Below, piece by piece: positions 44,783 to 52,982 of a stretch of 64,000 bases of DNA. The number at the start of each line of letters is the position of its first letter. Position 1 is the first letter of the stretch. The DNA comes from Arthrobacter sp. zg-Y238. GTDB lineage: Bacteria > Actinomycetota > Actinomycetes > Actinomycetales > Micrococcaceae. The stretch lies in the NCBI RefSeq assembly GCF_024385525.1, contig NZ_JANFLU010000007.1, positions 59,030 to 123,029 on the forward strand, written 5' to 3'. Position numbers and translations under genes: made by a program. Under the pieces are notes generated by a model. That model had not been told where the DNA came from, did no database searches, and was given only the letters and a program-made list of their open reading frames with translations.

Positions 44783-45610
44783 TTAGCTGTCGCTGACCGT
44801 GGAACGGCGGCGCAGCAGGACGGCACCCAAGGTGAGCAGCGCGACGCCGCCGGCAGCGGCAGCCGCGGTCAGGGCCTGGTCATCCCCGGACTGGGCAACC
44901 TGCTCCAGTGCACCCGGAACCGCGTGCGGCGCGGAGTGCAGCCCCTCGATGGTCTGGGTAGCGAGGGCCAGGTTCCCTGCTTCGAGCGAACCCCACGCAT
45001 AGACAATCGTGTTCGTACCTTCGGCCAGGGCCAGATCCGCCGGACCGATCACCGGAGTGGTGGTGCCGGCTGCAGCAACCGAAGCGGAGACCGTTCCGGC
45101 ATCCACGGTCAGCGCTTTCTCATTGGGATTGGTCAGGCCCTCGATCACCGGCGTGCCGCCGGCCAGGACGTCCACGGCAGGCGCGGCGGCCACGTGGCGG
45201 ACGGTCAGGCGTGACTTGCCTGCCTCGACGGCGGACGTGTCATTGGTGAACAGGTTTGCCGTCGGTTTGCCCGAGGCATCCAGGTTGGCGGTGGCCGTGT
45301 AGTTGCCTCCAGCTGCCAGGTCTGCCGAGACCGGGCCAATGATCGGGGCGGAGGCATCGGCGGCGTCGGCGGCCGTGATGGCCAGCTGGTAGTTGCCGCC
45401 CGGCAGCTCCAGCGGCCCGGCAAGATCGCCGGGCATGAAGTCATCCAGGGTAAGCGTGCCGTTGACGTAGACATCCACGGGAGTGTCCGGGACGCCGTGC
45501 AGCACCGACAGTTTTGCCGTGTCGGAATCAGCAGCGGATGCCGGTACAGCCGAGAAGGCTGCGGCGGCACCCAGTCCGAGGGTCGCGAGAGCGGTAGCGG
45601 TCTTGCGCAT
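44783..45610 (-). CDS. DUF4397 surface protein with C-terminal membrane anchor
   Basis: Secreted protein of 275 aa. Signal peptide 1-26 ending ASA, two DUF4397 repeats (KLSVLHGVPDTPVDVYVNG at 33 and RLTVRHVAAAPAVDVLAGG at about 136), then a C-terminal sorting-signal layout: VAQSG (238-242), hydrophobic stretch about 248-265, RRR and a short polar tail. The pentapeptide does not match LPxTG or LAxTG. It is the first gene of the sortase operon, 88 bp upstream of the sortase start, so is the probable sortase substrate. Confidence 0.85.
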   Translation of the reverse strand: MRKTATALATLGLGAAAAFSAVPASAADSDTAKLSVLHGVPDTPVDVYVNGTLTLDDFMPGDLAGPLELPGGNYQLAITAADAADASAPIIGPVSADLAAGGNYTATANLDASGKPTANLFTNDTSAVEAGKSRLTVRHVAAAPAVDVLAGGTPVIEGLTNPNEKALTVDAGTVSASVAAAGTTTPVIGPADLALAEGTNTIVYAWGSLEAGNLALATQTIEGLHSAPHAVPGALEQVAQSGDDQALTAAAAAGGVALLTLGAVLLRRRSTVSDS

Positions 45611-45851
45611 GGTCTGAGCTCCTTGATCTGCCGCACCTTTCGGGTACGGGTTCCGTGACTTACACCCCTACTACCTCCGTGGGGGCCGTCATGGATGCAG
45701 AACCGGAGATATTTTCCGCAAAAGAGTTTCGGCGGGGCCGAGCCGGGCCGGTGGCGAGCCCGGGGCGGTGGCGACGGGACGAGTCGAGGCCGAGCCGAGC
45801 CCGCGGCGCCGGGGTGCCGGAACGGGTCCGGACGGGAGCCTGCCGCGTCCG

Positions 45852-45857
45852 TAGTAT
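45852..45857 (+). promoter_or_regulatory. Predicted -10 box of tRNA-Arg
   Basis: TAGTAT matches the TANNNT consensus, 12 bp before the mature tRNA 5' end. The rest of the 259-bp gap 45611-45869 is purine-rich GC sequence in which I see no gene. Confidence 0.4.
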
Positions 45858-45869
45858 CATCGTGTGGTT

Positions 45870-45942
45870 GCCCCCGTAGCTCAATGGATAGAGCAACGGC
45901 CTTCTAATCCGTAGGTTGCGCGTTCGAGTCGCGCCGGGGGCA
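45870..45942 (+). tRNA. tRNA-Arg (anticodon TCT)
   Basis: Acceptor GCCCCCG/CGGGGGC, D arm AGCTCAATGGATAGAGC, anticodon loop CTTCTAA, T arm CGTTCGAGTCG. The CCA end is not encoded. The closing pair of the anticodon stem is C-T, as often in this isoacceptor. Confidence 0.95.
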
Positions 45943-46013
45943 CTCAGCAGGCGCAGCACCCCCGGCAGGGGCGTAGGCTTCCCGGGATATGCCCGCTCTC
46001 CAAAGGAGCCGCA

Positions 46014-47213
46014 GTGCCCGCCGGTTACCTCATCACAGTTTTATTGCTTGGAGTGAGTACCTGCTGCGCGCTCTGGCCGCCCGGCGCCGCCAGTCCGCGT
46101 AACCGGCCCTCCATCCGGTCCCGTTGGTCCGTCGCGGCCTACCTCATCGGCATGACCGTCAACGAGGCTCCGCTGTTTCCGCTGCTGCTTGGCGTGGCTG
46201 CAACTGCCTTCGCCATTGGAGAAGGGGACGTTTCCGCGCCGCTGGGAACGGCGGCCGTGGGAGGCATGGCAATTGTTGCCGCCGGGCTCGTGTGGGTGGC
46301 AGTGCGCGCGGTCCGGGACCGTGGCGTTGCGGCCGCGGCCCTGGATGCCTGCCTCGGTGGCGGCTGGCGCGCCGTCCTGGGAAGGGAGGCTCCCGCCGTG
46401 GCCGGACGCGGCGCCGTCGTTGCCGGGCTTTTCCTGCCCTTCCGGCGCCGCCGCCGGGATGTGCAGCGGATCAGCGGACTTCGGTACGGAGAGTTGGGCC
46501 GGGAAAACACCCTTGACCTGTATCTGCCGCGGCGGAGACCGGCCCAGGGTCCCGTGTTTGTGCACTTTCACGGCGGACGGTTCGTCTCCGGGGCCAAGAA
46601 CCGGGAATCGTTGTATCTGCTGCACCGGCTGGCGTCCCACGGGTGGACCTGCGTTAGCGCCAATTACCGGTTGGCTCCGGCTGCGCGGTTTCCGGACTAC
46701 GTGGTGGATGCCAAGCGGGTCCTCTTCTGGGTCAAGACGCACGGCGCCGCCTATGGTGCAGGTACGGGACCCATGGTCGTGGCGGGAAACTCGGCCGGTG
46801 CCTTCCTGGCCGCGTTCACCGCGCTGACGCCCGGCCGGGCGGAGCTGCAGCCCGGCTTCGAGGATGCGGATACCACGGTGGCAGCGGCCGTCTGCCTTTA
46901 CGGCTATTACGGCAGGGTGCAGGGCACCAACCCGGACAGCACACCGGCAGCCTATGCCAACCCCTCAGCCCCGCCCTTCCTGCTCCTTCACGGTGACAGG
47001 GACAGCGTTGTGTCCGTTGACCACGGACGGGACTTTGCGCGGACCCTTGCCGGGATCTCCCGGCAGCCGGTGGTCTGGTGCAGGCTGCCCGGTGCCCAGC
47101 ATTCCTTTGACTACTTTGCGTCTGTACGGGCCCGCTTCGCGGCCGAGGCCATCGAAGGCTTCGCTGACTGGGCACAGGCAAGGAACGTGCAGGACAAAGG
47201 GTCGGGGGACTGA
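46014..47213 (+). CDS. Membrane-anchored alpha/beta hydrolase (esterase/HSL-like)
   Basis: A 399-aa protein. Residues about 1-100 carry three hydrophobic segments (LITVLLLGVSTCCALW, LFPLLLGVAATAFAIG, VGGMAIVAAGLVWVAV). The C-terminal hydrolase has the oxyanion motif HFHGGRF (about 184), ANYRLAPAARFPD, nucleophile in VVAGNSAGAFLAAF, an acid in LLHGDRDSVV and His in GAQHSFDYF. It resembles the BD-FAE/hormone-sensitive-lipase group, so an ester substrate is likely but unknown. GTG 46014 has AAGGAG 5 bp before it. Single gene. Confidence 0.82.
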   Translation: MPAGYLITVLLLGVSTCCALWPPGAASPRNRPSIRSRWSVAAYLIGMTVNEAPLFPLLLGVAATAFAIGEGDVSAPLGTAAVGGMAIVAAGLVWVAVRAVRDRGVAAAALDACLGGGWRAVLGREAPAVAGRGAVVAGLFLPFRRRRRDVQRISGLRYGELGRENTLDLYLPRRRPAQGPVFVHFHGGRFVSGAKNRESLYLLHRLASHGWTCVSANYRLAPAARFPDYVVDAKRVLFWVKTHGAAYGAGTGPMVVAGNSAGAFLAAFTALTPGRAELQPGFEDADTTVAAAVCLYGYYGRVQGTNPDSTPAAYANPSAPPFLLLHGDRDSVVSVDHGRDFARTLAGISRQPVVWCRLPGAQHSFDYFASVRARFAAEAIEGFADWAQARNVQDKGSGD

Positions 47214-47407
47214 CAGCTCTTCCTCCACAGGACCGGCAGCGTTCCTTCCCGCCTCACATCGTCCACACACCGGCCCTTCCGCGGGCAGGGGTGGACATGT
47301 CGGTGAAGACTTGCGGGCACCGGCGGACCAGCCGGAACGTATGCGGGCGACACTGCGCATCGTCAAAAGGCACAGGCGCCGCGGTACCGAACCGAAGGCA
47401 GGAAAAC

Positions 47408-48004
47408 ATGAGTGACACCATTACGCTCCGGGGCTACGTTGCCACCGACCTCCGTCAGAACACCACTGACAACGGACTCGCGGTGGCGAGCTTTCGCATG
47501 TGCACCACGGAGCGGCGGTATGACCGGGACACCGGGGGATGGCAGGACGGACAGACAAACTGGTACGCCGTCAGCCTGTTCCGCCAGTTGGCCACCAACG
47601 CGGCGTTCAGCGTCCACAAGGGGGACCGGGTAGTAGTGACCGGCCGGCTGCGCCTGCGGCAGTGGGTCACGGAGGACGGACGCAGCGGCACCAGCGCCGA
47701 CATCGACGCCGACACGGTGGGCCATGACCTGATGTGGGGGACCGCTAGCTTCCGCCGCACCACGTCCGCCGGCAGCGACGCATCCCCGGGCGGGGTCGAC
47801 GGCGGGATCGACGGCGGCCCAAGGGCGGACGACGCCGCCGGGCCCGGGTCCCACGGGAATCCGGATTCCGTGGAGTCCCTGGGCCGGATCGACCCGCTGA
47901 CCGGCGAGCTTCTTGATGCTGTCGCCGGGGACAGCCTGACGGAAGAGGATGAACAGGCGGAGACCACGGAGGCTGCCCGTGAAGGAGTAGCCGCGCCGTA
48001 TTGA
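47408..48004 (+). CDS. Single-stranded DNA-binding protein paralogue without acidic tip
   Basis: OB-fold protein of 198 aa. Residues about 1-110 match SSB: ITLRGYVATDLRQNTT, VASFRMCTTERRYDRDTG, NWYAVSLFRQLATNAAFSVHKGDRVVVTGRL. The tail is Gly/Asp/Glu-rich but ends GVAAPY, lacking the DDDIPF-type tip through which main SSBs recruit partners. ATG 47408 has AGGCAGGA upstream. It is probably the secondary SSB (SsbB-like) of actinobacteria rather than the essential one, which is normally beside rpsF/rpsR. A 194-bp gap before it shows nothing recognisable. Confidence 0.85.
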   Translation: MSDTITLRGYVATDLRQNTTDNGLAVASFRMCTTERRYDRDTGGWQDGQTNWYAVSLFRQLATNAAFSVHKGDRVVVTGRLRLRQWVTEDGRSGTSADIDADTVGHDLMWGTASFRRTTSAGSDASPGGVDGGIDGGPRADDAAGPGSHGNPDSVESLGRIDPLTGELLDAVAGDSLTEEDEQAETTEAAREGVAAPY

Positions 48005-48071
48005 GAGAGGCTCCCGTATATCCCCGGGACCCTTTTTGTCCGGACGGCGTAATACGTGGCAGAATCGCCGG

Positions 48072-48545
48072 ATGAAGCCCCGCCGCAGAGCCCGACCCAC
48101 CCTTCCCGCCGTTGGCCTGGCGGCCGGGTTCCTGGCGCTCGCGGTCGGGCTTTCCGGCTGCGGATGGCAGGGGGAAACCAGCGAGGAGCCCCCGTCGGCG
48201 GGAGAGGCCGCGCCTGGATCGGCCACGCCTGGATCGGCACCGGCGGACACCCCCGCGCCCCATGCCGCACTGACCGAAGCACTGGAATCCGAGTTGGGGA
48301 AGCTGGCTGATTCGGATTCGCTGCCGGACGGGGAAGCGGTGGGTGCGGCGTTTACCGCGGCGGGCTTTACGCCGGGAACGGTGGAAGTCTCGGCGGACAC
48401 CACACCCACCGGCCTGGAAGTTGACTCGATCCAGGCTGCAGCTGTGCAGGACGGGGATTGCATTTTCGGTGAGGTCCGGGACGGCTCGGCCTACGTTACG
48501 GTGCTGCCGGTGTTGTCCGACGGCGGATGCTTCGTCGGCAACTGA
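48072..48545 (+). CDS. Hypothetical lipoprotein
   Basis: A 157-aa exported protein with basic N-terminus, hydrophobic stretch and lipobox LSGC (about Cys30), then a Pro/Ala linker and a small domain (about 55-157) containing two Cys (DGDCIFGEVRDGSAYVTV, SDGGCFVGN) that could form a disulfide. Possibly the DUF6993 family of Micrococcaceae; I am not certain. ATG 48072 has weak ribosome-site support. Lies 67 bp after the SSB gene, perhaps co-transcribed. Confidence 0.75.
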   Translation: MKPRRRARPTLPAVGLAAGFLALAVGLSGCGWQGETSEEPPSAGEAAPGSATPGSAPADTPAPHAALTEALESELGKLADSDSLPDGEAVGAAFTAAGFTPGTVEVSADTTPTGLEVDSIQAAAVQDGDCIFGEVRDGSAYVTVLPVLSDGGCFVGN

Positions 48546-48632
48546 CCGGGAACCGACGGGGAACCGACCCGAAGTGACCGGGACCCGACCGGGAACCGAC
48601 CCTAAGTGACCGGGACCTGACCCGGAACCGGT
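48545..48632. repeat. 32-bp-period tandem repeat after the lipoprotein gene
   Basis: Units at 48560-48590 and 48592-48622 (GGAACCGACCC then AAGTGACCGGGACC) differ at two positions, with further partial copies (GACCGGGAACCGAC) on both sides. Lies directly after the lipoprotein stop in a 476-bp gap with no credible gene. Confidence 0.8.
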
Positions 48633-48775
48633 CGGGGGAATTGTGCGGGAATCGACACCGGGACGAATGTTGGCGCCGGAACGAAGACGGACCGGCAGAG
48701 CGCCTCGGCCGGGAAAACCCCTTCGGTTTGTCGCGATCCCAGCGGTTTGTGACAATTCCTGCGCCGCGCGGTGCG

Positions 48776-48925
48776 GGGATCCGGACATACTGCGGGGATT
48801 CGGACGCCTTGAGGGGACAATCGGCAGGGATCCGGACATACTGCGGGGATTCGGACGCCTTGCGGGGACAATCGGTGGGGATCCGGACATAGTGCGGGGA
48901 CAACGGGCAGGGATCCGGACAACCT
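48776..48925. repeat. 51-bp-period tandem repeat array upstream of ettA
   Basis: Full units at 48776-48826 and 48827-48877 start GGGATCCGGACATACTGCGG and differ at three positions; a third unit (48878-48909) lacks 19 bp, and a fourth is partial from 48910. Period 51 is a multiple of 3, so reading frames cross it on both strands, but none has a ribosome site. There are no unique spacers, so it is not CRISPR. The gap 48633-48775 between the arrays shows nothing recognisable. Confidence 0.85.
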
Positions 48926-49008
48926 GGATCCGGCACCCCGGGCCGAAGCGCAAGGGGTAACCGCCCGCGCCGGAAACCGGAAAATGGTATATATCGGCGC
49001 TGACAGAT

Positions 49009-49014
49009 TAGCCT
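49009..49014 (+). promoter_or_regulatory. Predicted -10 box giving a leaderless ettA transcript
   Basis: TAGCCT ends 7 bp before ATG 49022, and no purine-rich ribosome site lies in the 20 bp upstream, the pattern of leaderless actinobacterial messages. No convincing -35 is seen. Confidence 0.4.
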
Positions 49015-49021
49015 TGTAGAT

Positions 49022-50704
49022 ATGGCGGAATTTATCTACACGATGACCAAGGCCCGCAAGGCCGTTGGCGACAAAGTTATCCTCGACGACGTAAGCATGT
49101 CCTTCTACCCCGGTGCCAAGATCGGCGTGGTGGGTCCCAACGGTGCGGGTAAGTCCACCATCCTCAAGATCATGGCTGGACTGGACACCCCCTCGAACGG
49201 TGAGGCCCGGCTCAGCGCCGGCTACACGGTGGGCATCCTGCTCCAGGAGCCGCCGCTGAATGAGGAAAAGACCGTACTCGGCAACGTCCAGGAGGGCGTC
49301 GGCGAGATTTACGGCAAGATCCAGCGGTTCAACGAAATTTCCGAAGAGATGTCACAGCCCGACGCGGACTTCGACAGCCTGCTTGAGGAAATGGGCAAGC
49401 TGCAGGAAGCCATCGACGCCGCCGATGCCTGGGACATTGATTCCCAGCTCGAGCAGGCCATGGACGCCCTGCGCTGCCCGCCGCCCGAAGCGGATGTCAC
49501 CCTCCTCTCCGGCGGTGAGCGCCGCCGCGTGGCGCTCTGCAAGCTGCTGCTGCAGAAGCCGGACCTGCTGCTCCTCGATGAGCCCACCAACCACCTGGAC
49601 GCCGAGAGCGTGCTCTGGCTTGAGCAGCACCTCTCCGCCTACCACGGCGCCGTCCTGGCCGTGACCCACGACCGGTACTTCCTGGACCACGTGGCCCAGT
49701 GGATCGCCGAAGTGGACCGCGGACACCTGTACCCGTACGAGGGCAACTACTCCACGTACCTGGAAAAGAAGCGCGCACGCCTGGAAGTCCAGGGCAAAAA
49801 GGACCAGAAGCTGGCCAAGCGCCTCACCGATGAGCTGGACTGGGTCCGCTCCAACGCGAAGGGCCGCCAGACAAAGTCCAAGGCCCGCCTGGCCCGCTAC
49901 GAGGAAATGGCAGCCGAAGCGGACCGCACCCGCAAGCTGGACTTCGAAGAAATCCAGATCCCGCCGGGACCGCGCCTGGGCTCCCTCGTCCTGGAAGCCA
50001 AGGGCCTGCAGAAGGGCTTCGGCGACCGGCAGCTGATCGACGGACTGTCCTTCTCCCTGCCGCGCAACGGCATCGTCGGCGTCATCGGCCCGAACGGCGT
50101 GGGTAAGTCCACCCTGTTCAAGACCATCGTCGGCCTGGAAGAGCTCGACGGCGGTGAGCTGAAAATCGGTGACTCCGTGAAGATTTCCTACGTGGACCAG
50201 TCCCGCGGCGGCATCGATCCGGAGAAGAGCCTGTGGGAGGTCGTTTCCGAAGGACACGACTGGATCCAGGTGGGCCAGGTGGAAATGCCGTCCCGCGCCT
50301 ATGTCTCCGCTTTCGGGTTCAAGGGTCCGGACCAGCAGAAGAAGGCCGGGGTGCTTTCCGGTGGTGAGCGCAACCGCCTGAACCTGGCCATGACCCTGAA
50401 GCAGGGCGGAAACCTGCTCCTGCTCGATGAGCCCACTAACGACCTGGACGTCGAAACCCTGTCCAGCCTCGAAAACGCGCTGCTGGAATTCCCCGGCTGC
50501 GCCGTGGTGGTCTCCCACGACCGGTGGTTCCTGGACCGCGTGGCCACCCACATCCTCGCCTTCGAAGGCACGGAGGAAAACCCCGCGAACTGGTACTGGT
50601 TCGAGGGTAACTTCGAGTCTTACGAGCAGAACAAGATCGAACGCCTCGGCCCGGATGCAGCCAAGCCGCACCGTGTGACGCACCGCCGCCTGACCCGCGA
50701 CTAA
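49022..50704 (+). CDS. ettA: Energy-dependent translational throttle protein EttA (ABC-F)
   Basis: Soluble ABC-F ATPase (560 aa) that binds the ribosomal E site and gates entry into elongation by ADP/ATP ratio. Two nucleotide-binding domains: Walker A VGPNGAGKST (about 39) and IGPNGVGKST (about 358), signatures LLSGGERRRVALCK and VLSGGERNRLNLAM, Walker B LLLLDEPTNHLD and LLLLDEPTNDLD. The linker between them and the arm insert (EIYGKIQRFNEISEEM) are EttA-like, and there is no membrane part. ATG start lacks a ribosome site. Confidence 0.95.
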   Translation: MAEFIYTMTKARKAVGDKVILDDVSMSFYPGAKIGVVGPNGAGKSTILKIMAGLDTPSNGEARLSAGYTVGILLQEPPLNEEKTVLGNVQEGVGEIYGKIQRFNEISEEMSQPDADFDSLLEEMGKLQEAIDAADAWDIDSQLEQAMDALRCPPPEADVTLLSGGERRRVALCKLLLQKPDLLLLDEPTNHLDAESVLWLEQHLSAYHGAVLAVTHDRYFLDHVAQWIAEVDRGHLYPYEGNYSTYLEKKRARLEVQGKKDQKLAKRLTDELDWVRSNAKGRQTKSKARLARYEEMAAEADRTRKLDFEEIQIPPGPRLGSLVLEAKGLQKGFGDRQLIDGLSFSLPRNGIVGVIGPNGVGKSTLFKTIVGLEELDGGELKIGDSVKISYVDQSRGGIDPEKSLWEVVSEGHDWIQVGQVEMPSRAYVSAFGFKGPDQQKKAGVLSGGERNRLNLAMTLKQGGNLLLLDEPTNDLDVETLSSLENALLEFPGCAVVVSHDRWFLDRVATHILAFEGTEENPANWYWFEGNFESYEQNKIERLGPDAAKPHRVTHRRLTRD

Positions 50705-50722
50705 GTCCGGCGCAGGCAGACA

Positions 50723-50764
50723 GAAAAGAGCTCCGCTTCCCTTCGGGGAAGCGGAGCTCTTTTC
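50723..50764. terminator. Bidirectional terminator between ettA and tesB
   Basis: Perfect 19-bp stem (GAAAAGAGCTCCGCTTCCC and complement) with a C(TTCG)G tetraloop, A and T flanks, between converging genes. Confidence 0.93.
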
Positions 50765-50788
50765 GTACTCGTTCAGAGTCAGCGGTGA

Positions 50789-51673
50789 TTACTGCGGAAC
50801 GCGGACCATGCCCTCCTGGGCAACGGTGGCCACCAGCTCGCCGCTTCGGTTGAAGATCCGTCCGGTGGACAGCCCCCGCGCGGCGGAGGCGCTGGGGGAT
50901 TCCTGGACGTAGAGCAGCCAGTCGTCCACCCGTACCGGCCGGTGCCACCACATGGCGTGGTCCAGGCTCGCGATGCTCATGCCCGGAGTGGTCCAGGCGA
51001 GCCCGTGCCCACGCAGGACCGGTTCCAGCAGAGTGTAGTCACTGGCATAGGCGAGGGCGGCGCGGTGCAGGTTCTCGCCGTCGGGCATGGGCTTGAAGGT
51101 CTTCATCCAGACGGCGTTGTGCGGGGTCTTTTCCCGTCCGGCGCGGACATAGACCGGATCCATCACGTGGCGGATGTCCATGGGGCGCCGGTGGGACCAG
51201 GCCTCGGCCACCGGGTGGTCGAAGTCCTTCAGCAGCTCGGCCGTGGTGGGCAGGTCCTCCGGTTCGGGGATGCCGGCAGGCATCTCCTCCTGGTGGTCCA
51301 CTCCCGAATCGGGTACCTGGAAGGAAGCAATCATGGACAGGATCGGCTTGCCGTTCTGGTAGGCGTGGCTGCGCCTGGCGGAGAAGGAACGGCCGTCCCG
51401 CAGCCGTTCCACACCGAACGTAATGGGCACCTCGGTGTCACCGGGGCGGAGGAAGTACCCGTGCATGGAGTGCATGATCCGGTCTTCGGGAACGGTGCGG
51501 GCAGCAGCAACGAGGGACTGGCCCAGCACCTGTCCGCCGAATACCCGCTTGCGCGGCTCTGGCTGGGAACCCCCGACAAAAATGTCCTCGTCGGTCTTCG
51601 CGCCGTCGGCCCAGCTAAGGTTCAGGAGCTCGAGCAGGGACGCTGTCGGATCGAAGGATTCATCAATGGACAT
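50789..51673 (-). CDS. tesB: Acyl-CoA thioesterase II (TesB)
   Basis: Double-hotdog thioesterase (294 aa) releasing fatty acids from acyl-CoA. First hotdog with RVFGGQVLGQSLVAAART and MHSMHGYFLRPGD; second with ASLDHAMWWHRPVRVDDWLLY (catalytic Asp) and GRIFNRSGELVATVAQEG. All family landmarks are intact. ATG 51673. Divergent from the small thioesterase at 51821; the 147-bp gap contains an imperfect dyad TACCGGTCAGTA but no confident operator. Confidence 0.95.
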   Translation of the reverse strand: MSIDESFDPTASLLELLNLSWADGAKTDEDIFVGGSQPEPRKRVFGGQVLGQSLVAAARTVPEDRIMHSMHGYFLRPGDTEVPITFGVERLRDGRSFSARRSHAYQNGKPILSMIASFQVPDSGVDHQEEMPAGIPEPEDLPTTAELLKDFDHPVAEAWSHRRPMDIRHVMDPVYVRAGREKTPHNAVWMKTFKPMPDGENLHRAALAYASDYTLLEPVLRGHGLAWTTPGMSIASLDHAMWWHRPVRVDDWLLYVQESPSASAARGLSTGRIFNRSGELVATVAQEGMVRVPQ

Positions 51674-51820
51674 CAGGGACTATCTCCTAGCAGGAAAGGC
51701 GGTGCTGCCTCAGGCAGGAACCGTGGAACACTTCTAGCTTAAACGTACCGGTCAGTAACTAGTGCGGCTGCCGGAGCCCTGCGTTTTAGGGCAAACCTCA
51801 CTCTCTGGGAAGATGGGGGC

Positions 51821-52300
51821 ATGTCTGTGCATCGTTTCCCCGTCCAGCTTCGGTTCGGCGACCAAGATCCCAACGGCCACATCAACAACGTTAGGTTCGT
51901 CCAGTTCCTGGAGGAAGCGCGGGTCCAGCTGGGCCTGTTGCCGCTACCGGACGGCGCGGGCGGACCGGGTAGTTTCCGCGACCTGGCCGGGGACCGCACG
52001 GCAACGTACGTGGCGCGGCAGGAAATCGAGTACCGGGCGCCGTTGCTTCACCGGAAGGAACCCGTCTGGGTGGACGTCTGGGTAACCCGGATCGGCTCCA
52101 GCAGTCTTGCCTACGGTTTCCGCGTGGCGGATGAAGACCCGGAGACGGTGTACGCCTACGCCGAGGCGGCGATGGTGCAGGTAGAGGCTGCCAGCGGCAG
52201 GCCCACACCGCTCACGGACGAGCAGCGGGAAGTGCTTCAGTCGTGGATGGGCGAGCCGGTGCCGTTCCGTGCTGCCGTCCCTGCCGGGCAGGCCAGCTAG
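51821..52300 (+). CDS. Single-hotdog acyl-CoA thioesterase (4HBT-like)
   Basis: YbgC/4HBT-type thioesterase of 159 aa. Signature LRFGDQDPNGHINNVRFVQF carries the catalytic Asp region, followed by ATYVARQEIEYRAPLLHRKEPVWVD and the beta-strand AYGFRVAD. ATG 51821. The next gene starts directly after its stop codon (TAG-ATG), so both form one transcript. Substrate unknown; position opposite tesB suggests acyl-CoA turnover. Confidence 0.88.
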   Translation: MSVHRFPVQLRFGDQDPNGHINNVRFVQFLEEARVQLGLLPLPDGAGGPGSFRDLAGDRTATYVARQEIEYRAPLLHRKEPVWVDVWVTRIGSSSLAYGFRVADEDPETVYAYAEAAMVQVEAASGRPTPLTDEQREVLQSWMGEPVPFRAAVPAGQAS

Positions 52301-52963
52301 ATGGACAGCGAACTCCGGCTGGCCGATCCGCAGGTCACCGCCGATCTGCGTAACTTTGTGACCCGGGCACGGACGGCCGACGACGGCGCGGTCCGCCTGC
52401 AGGCAGTGGGCAGTGTCCTAGCCGCCTACGTCTGCGTCCTGCGCCCCCGGATCCTCGGGGAAGACACACCGACCGTGCTGGGCCTGCGGACCATGCCGCT
52501 GGCTGCTCCGGCGGAGGTGGACGCCACGGTCCAGCTGTCGGCCGTCGGGGACCGGCTCGCCCGGATGGGAACTGCGGATACTGTGCTTCCAGTGCCGCCC
52601 ATGACTGTGCGTGAAACCTGGGCGGGCATCCTGGCGCCGCGTTCGGGCTGGCAGCCGGCCGGCGGGGTTCCGGTACAGCTGCTCGAACAGACGGCACACC
52701 GGGGAATCCGCGAGGTTGCCGCGATGCTGCCCCAGAGCCCGGGAGCCGCCGTCGTGCACAGCGCCCGGACAAGGGTTTGGGCGCAGCCCATGGGCGGAAC
52801 CGAAATCCCGGTGCCGGCCGGGGCTGCTTTTGCGGCGCTTTCCCTCGGTTTCCTGCCCGCCGGCGGAACCGGGGCCGACGTCGCCCTGTTCAGCAACGGG
52901 CGCTGGCTGCGGCTGAGCACTCCGCTCGGGCACGTGCTGACCCGGCTGCCGGCGGTCCTGTAG
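52301..52963 (+). CDS. Hypothetical protein co-transcribed with a thioesterase
   Basis: A 220-aa protein I do not recognise. Ala/Val/Leu-rich without signal peptide; segments include VGSVLAAYVCVLRPRILG, TVLGLRTMPLAAPAEVDAT and GAAFAALSLGFLPAGG. No cysteine cluster or nucleotide motif is visible. The ATG follows the thioesterase stop with no gap, which is strong evidence that it is a real, coupled gene. Its stop lies 19 bp from the converging globin gene, with no terminator between. Confidence 0.75.
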   Translation: MDSELRLADPQVTADLRNFVTRARTADDGAVRLQAVGSVLAAYVCVLRPRILGEDTPTVLGLRTMPLAAPAEVDATVQLSAVGDRLARMGTADTVLPVPPMTVRETWAGILAPRSGWQPAGGVPVQLLEQTAHRGIREVAAMLPQSPGAAVVHSARTRVWAQPMGGTEIPVPAGAAFAALSLGFLPAGGTGADVALFSNGRWLRLSTPLGHVLTRLPAVL

Positions 52964-52982
52964 GCCCTGCCGGGGCGGCGGA

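Noticed and set aside
48776..48925. CRISPR-like repeat array
   Set aside because: Units follow each other head to tail without unique spacers and no cas genes are nearby.
48641..48960. Small open frames on both strands through the 51-bp repeats
   Set aside because: They exist because the period is a multiple of three; none has a ribosome site or non-repetitive coding sequence.
51740..51770. TetR-like operator TACCGGTCAGTA between tesB and the small thioesterase
   Set aside because: Symmetry is imperfect and no regulator gene is nearby; cannot be told from chance in GC-rich DNA.
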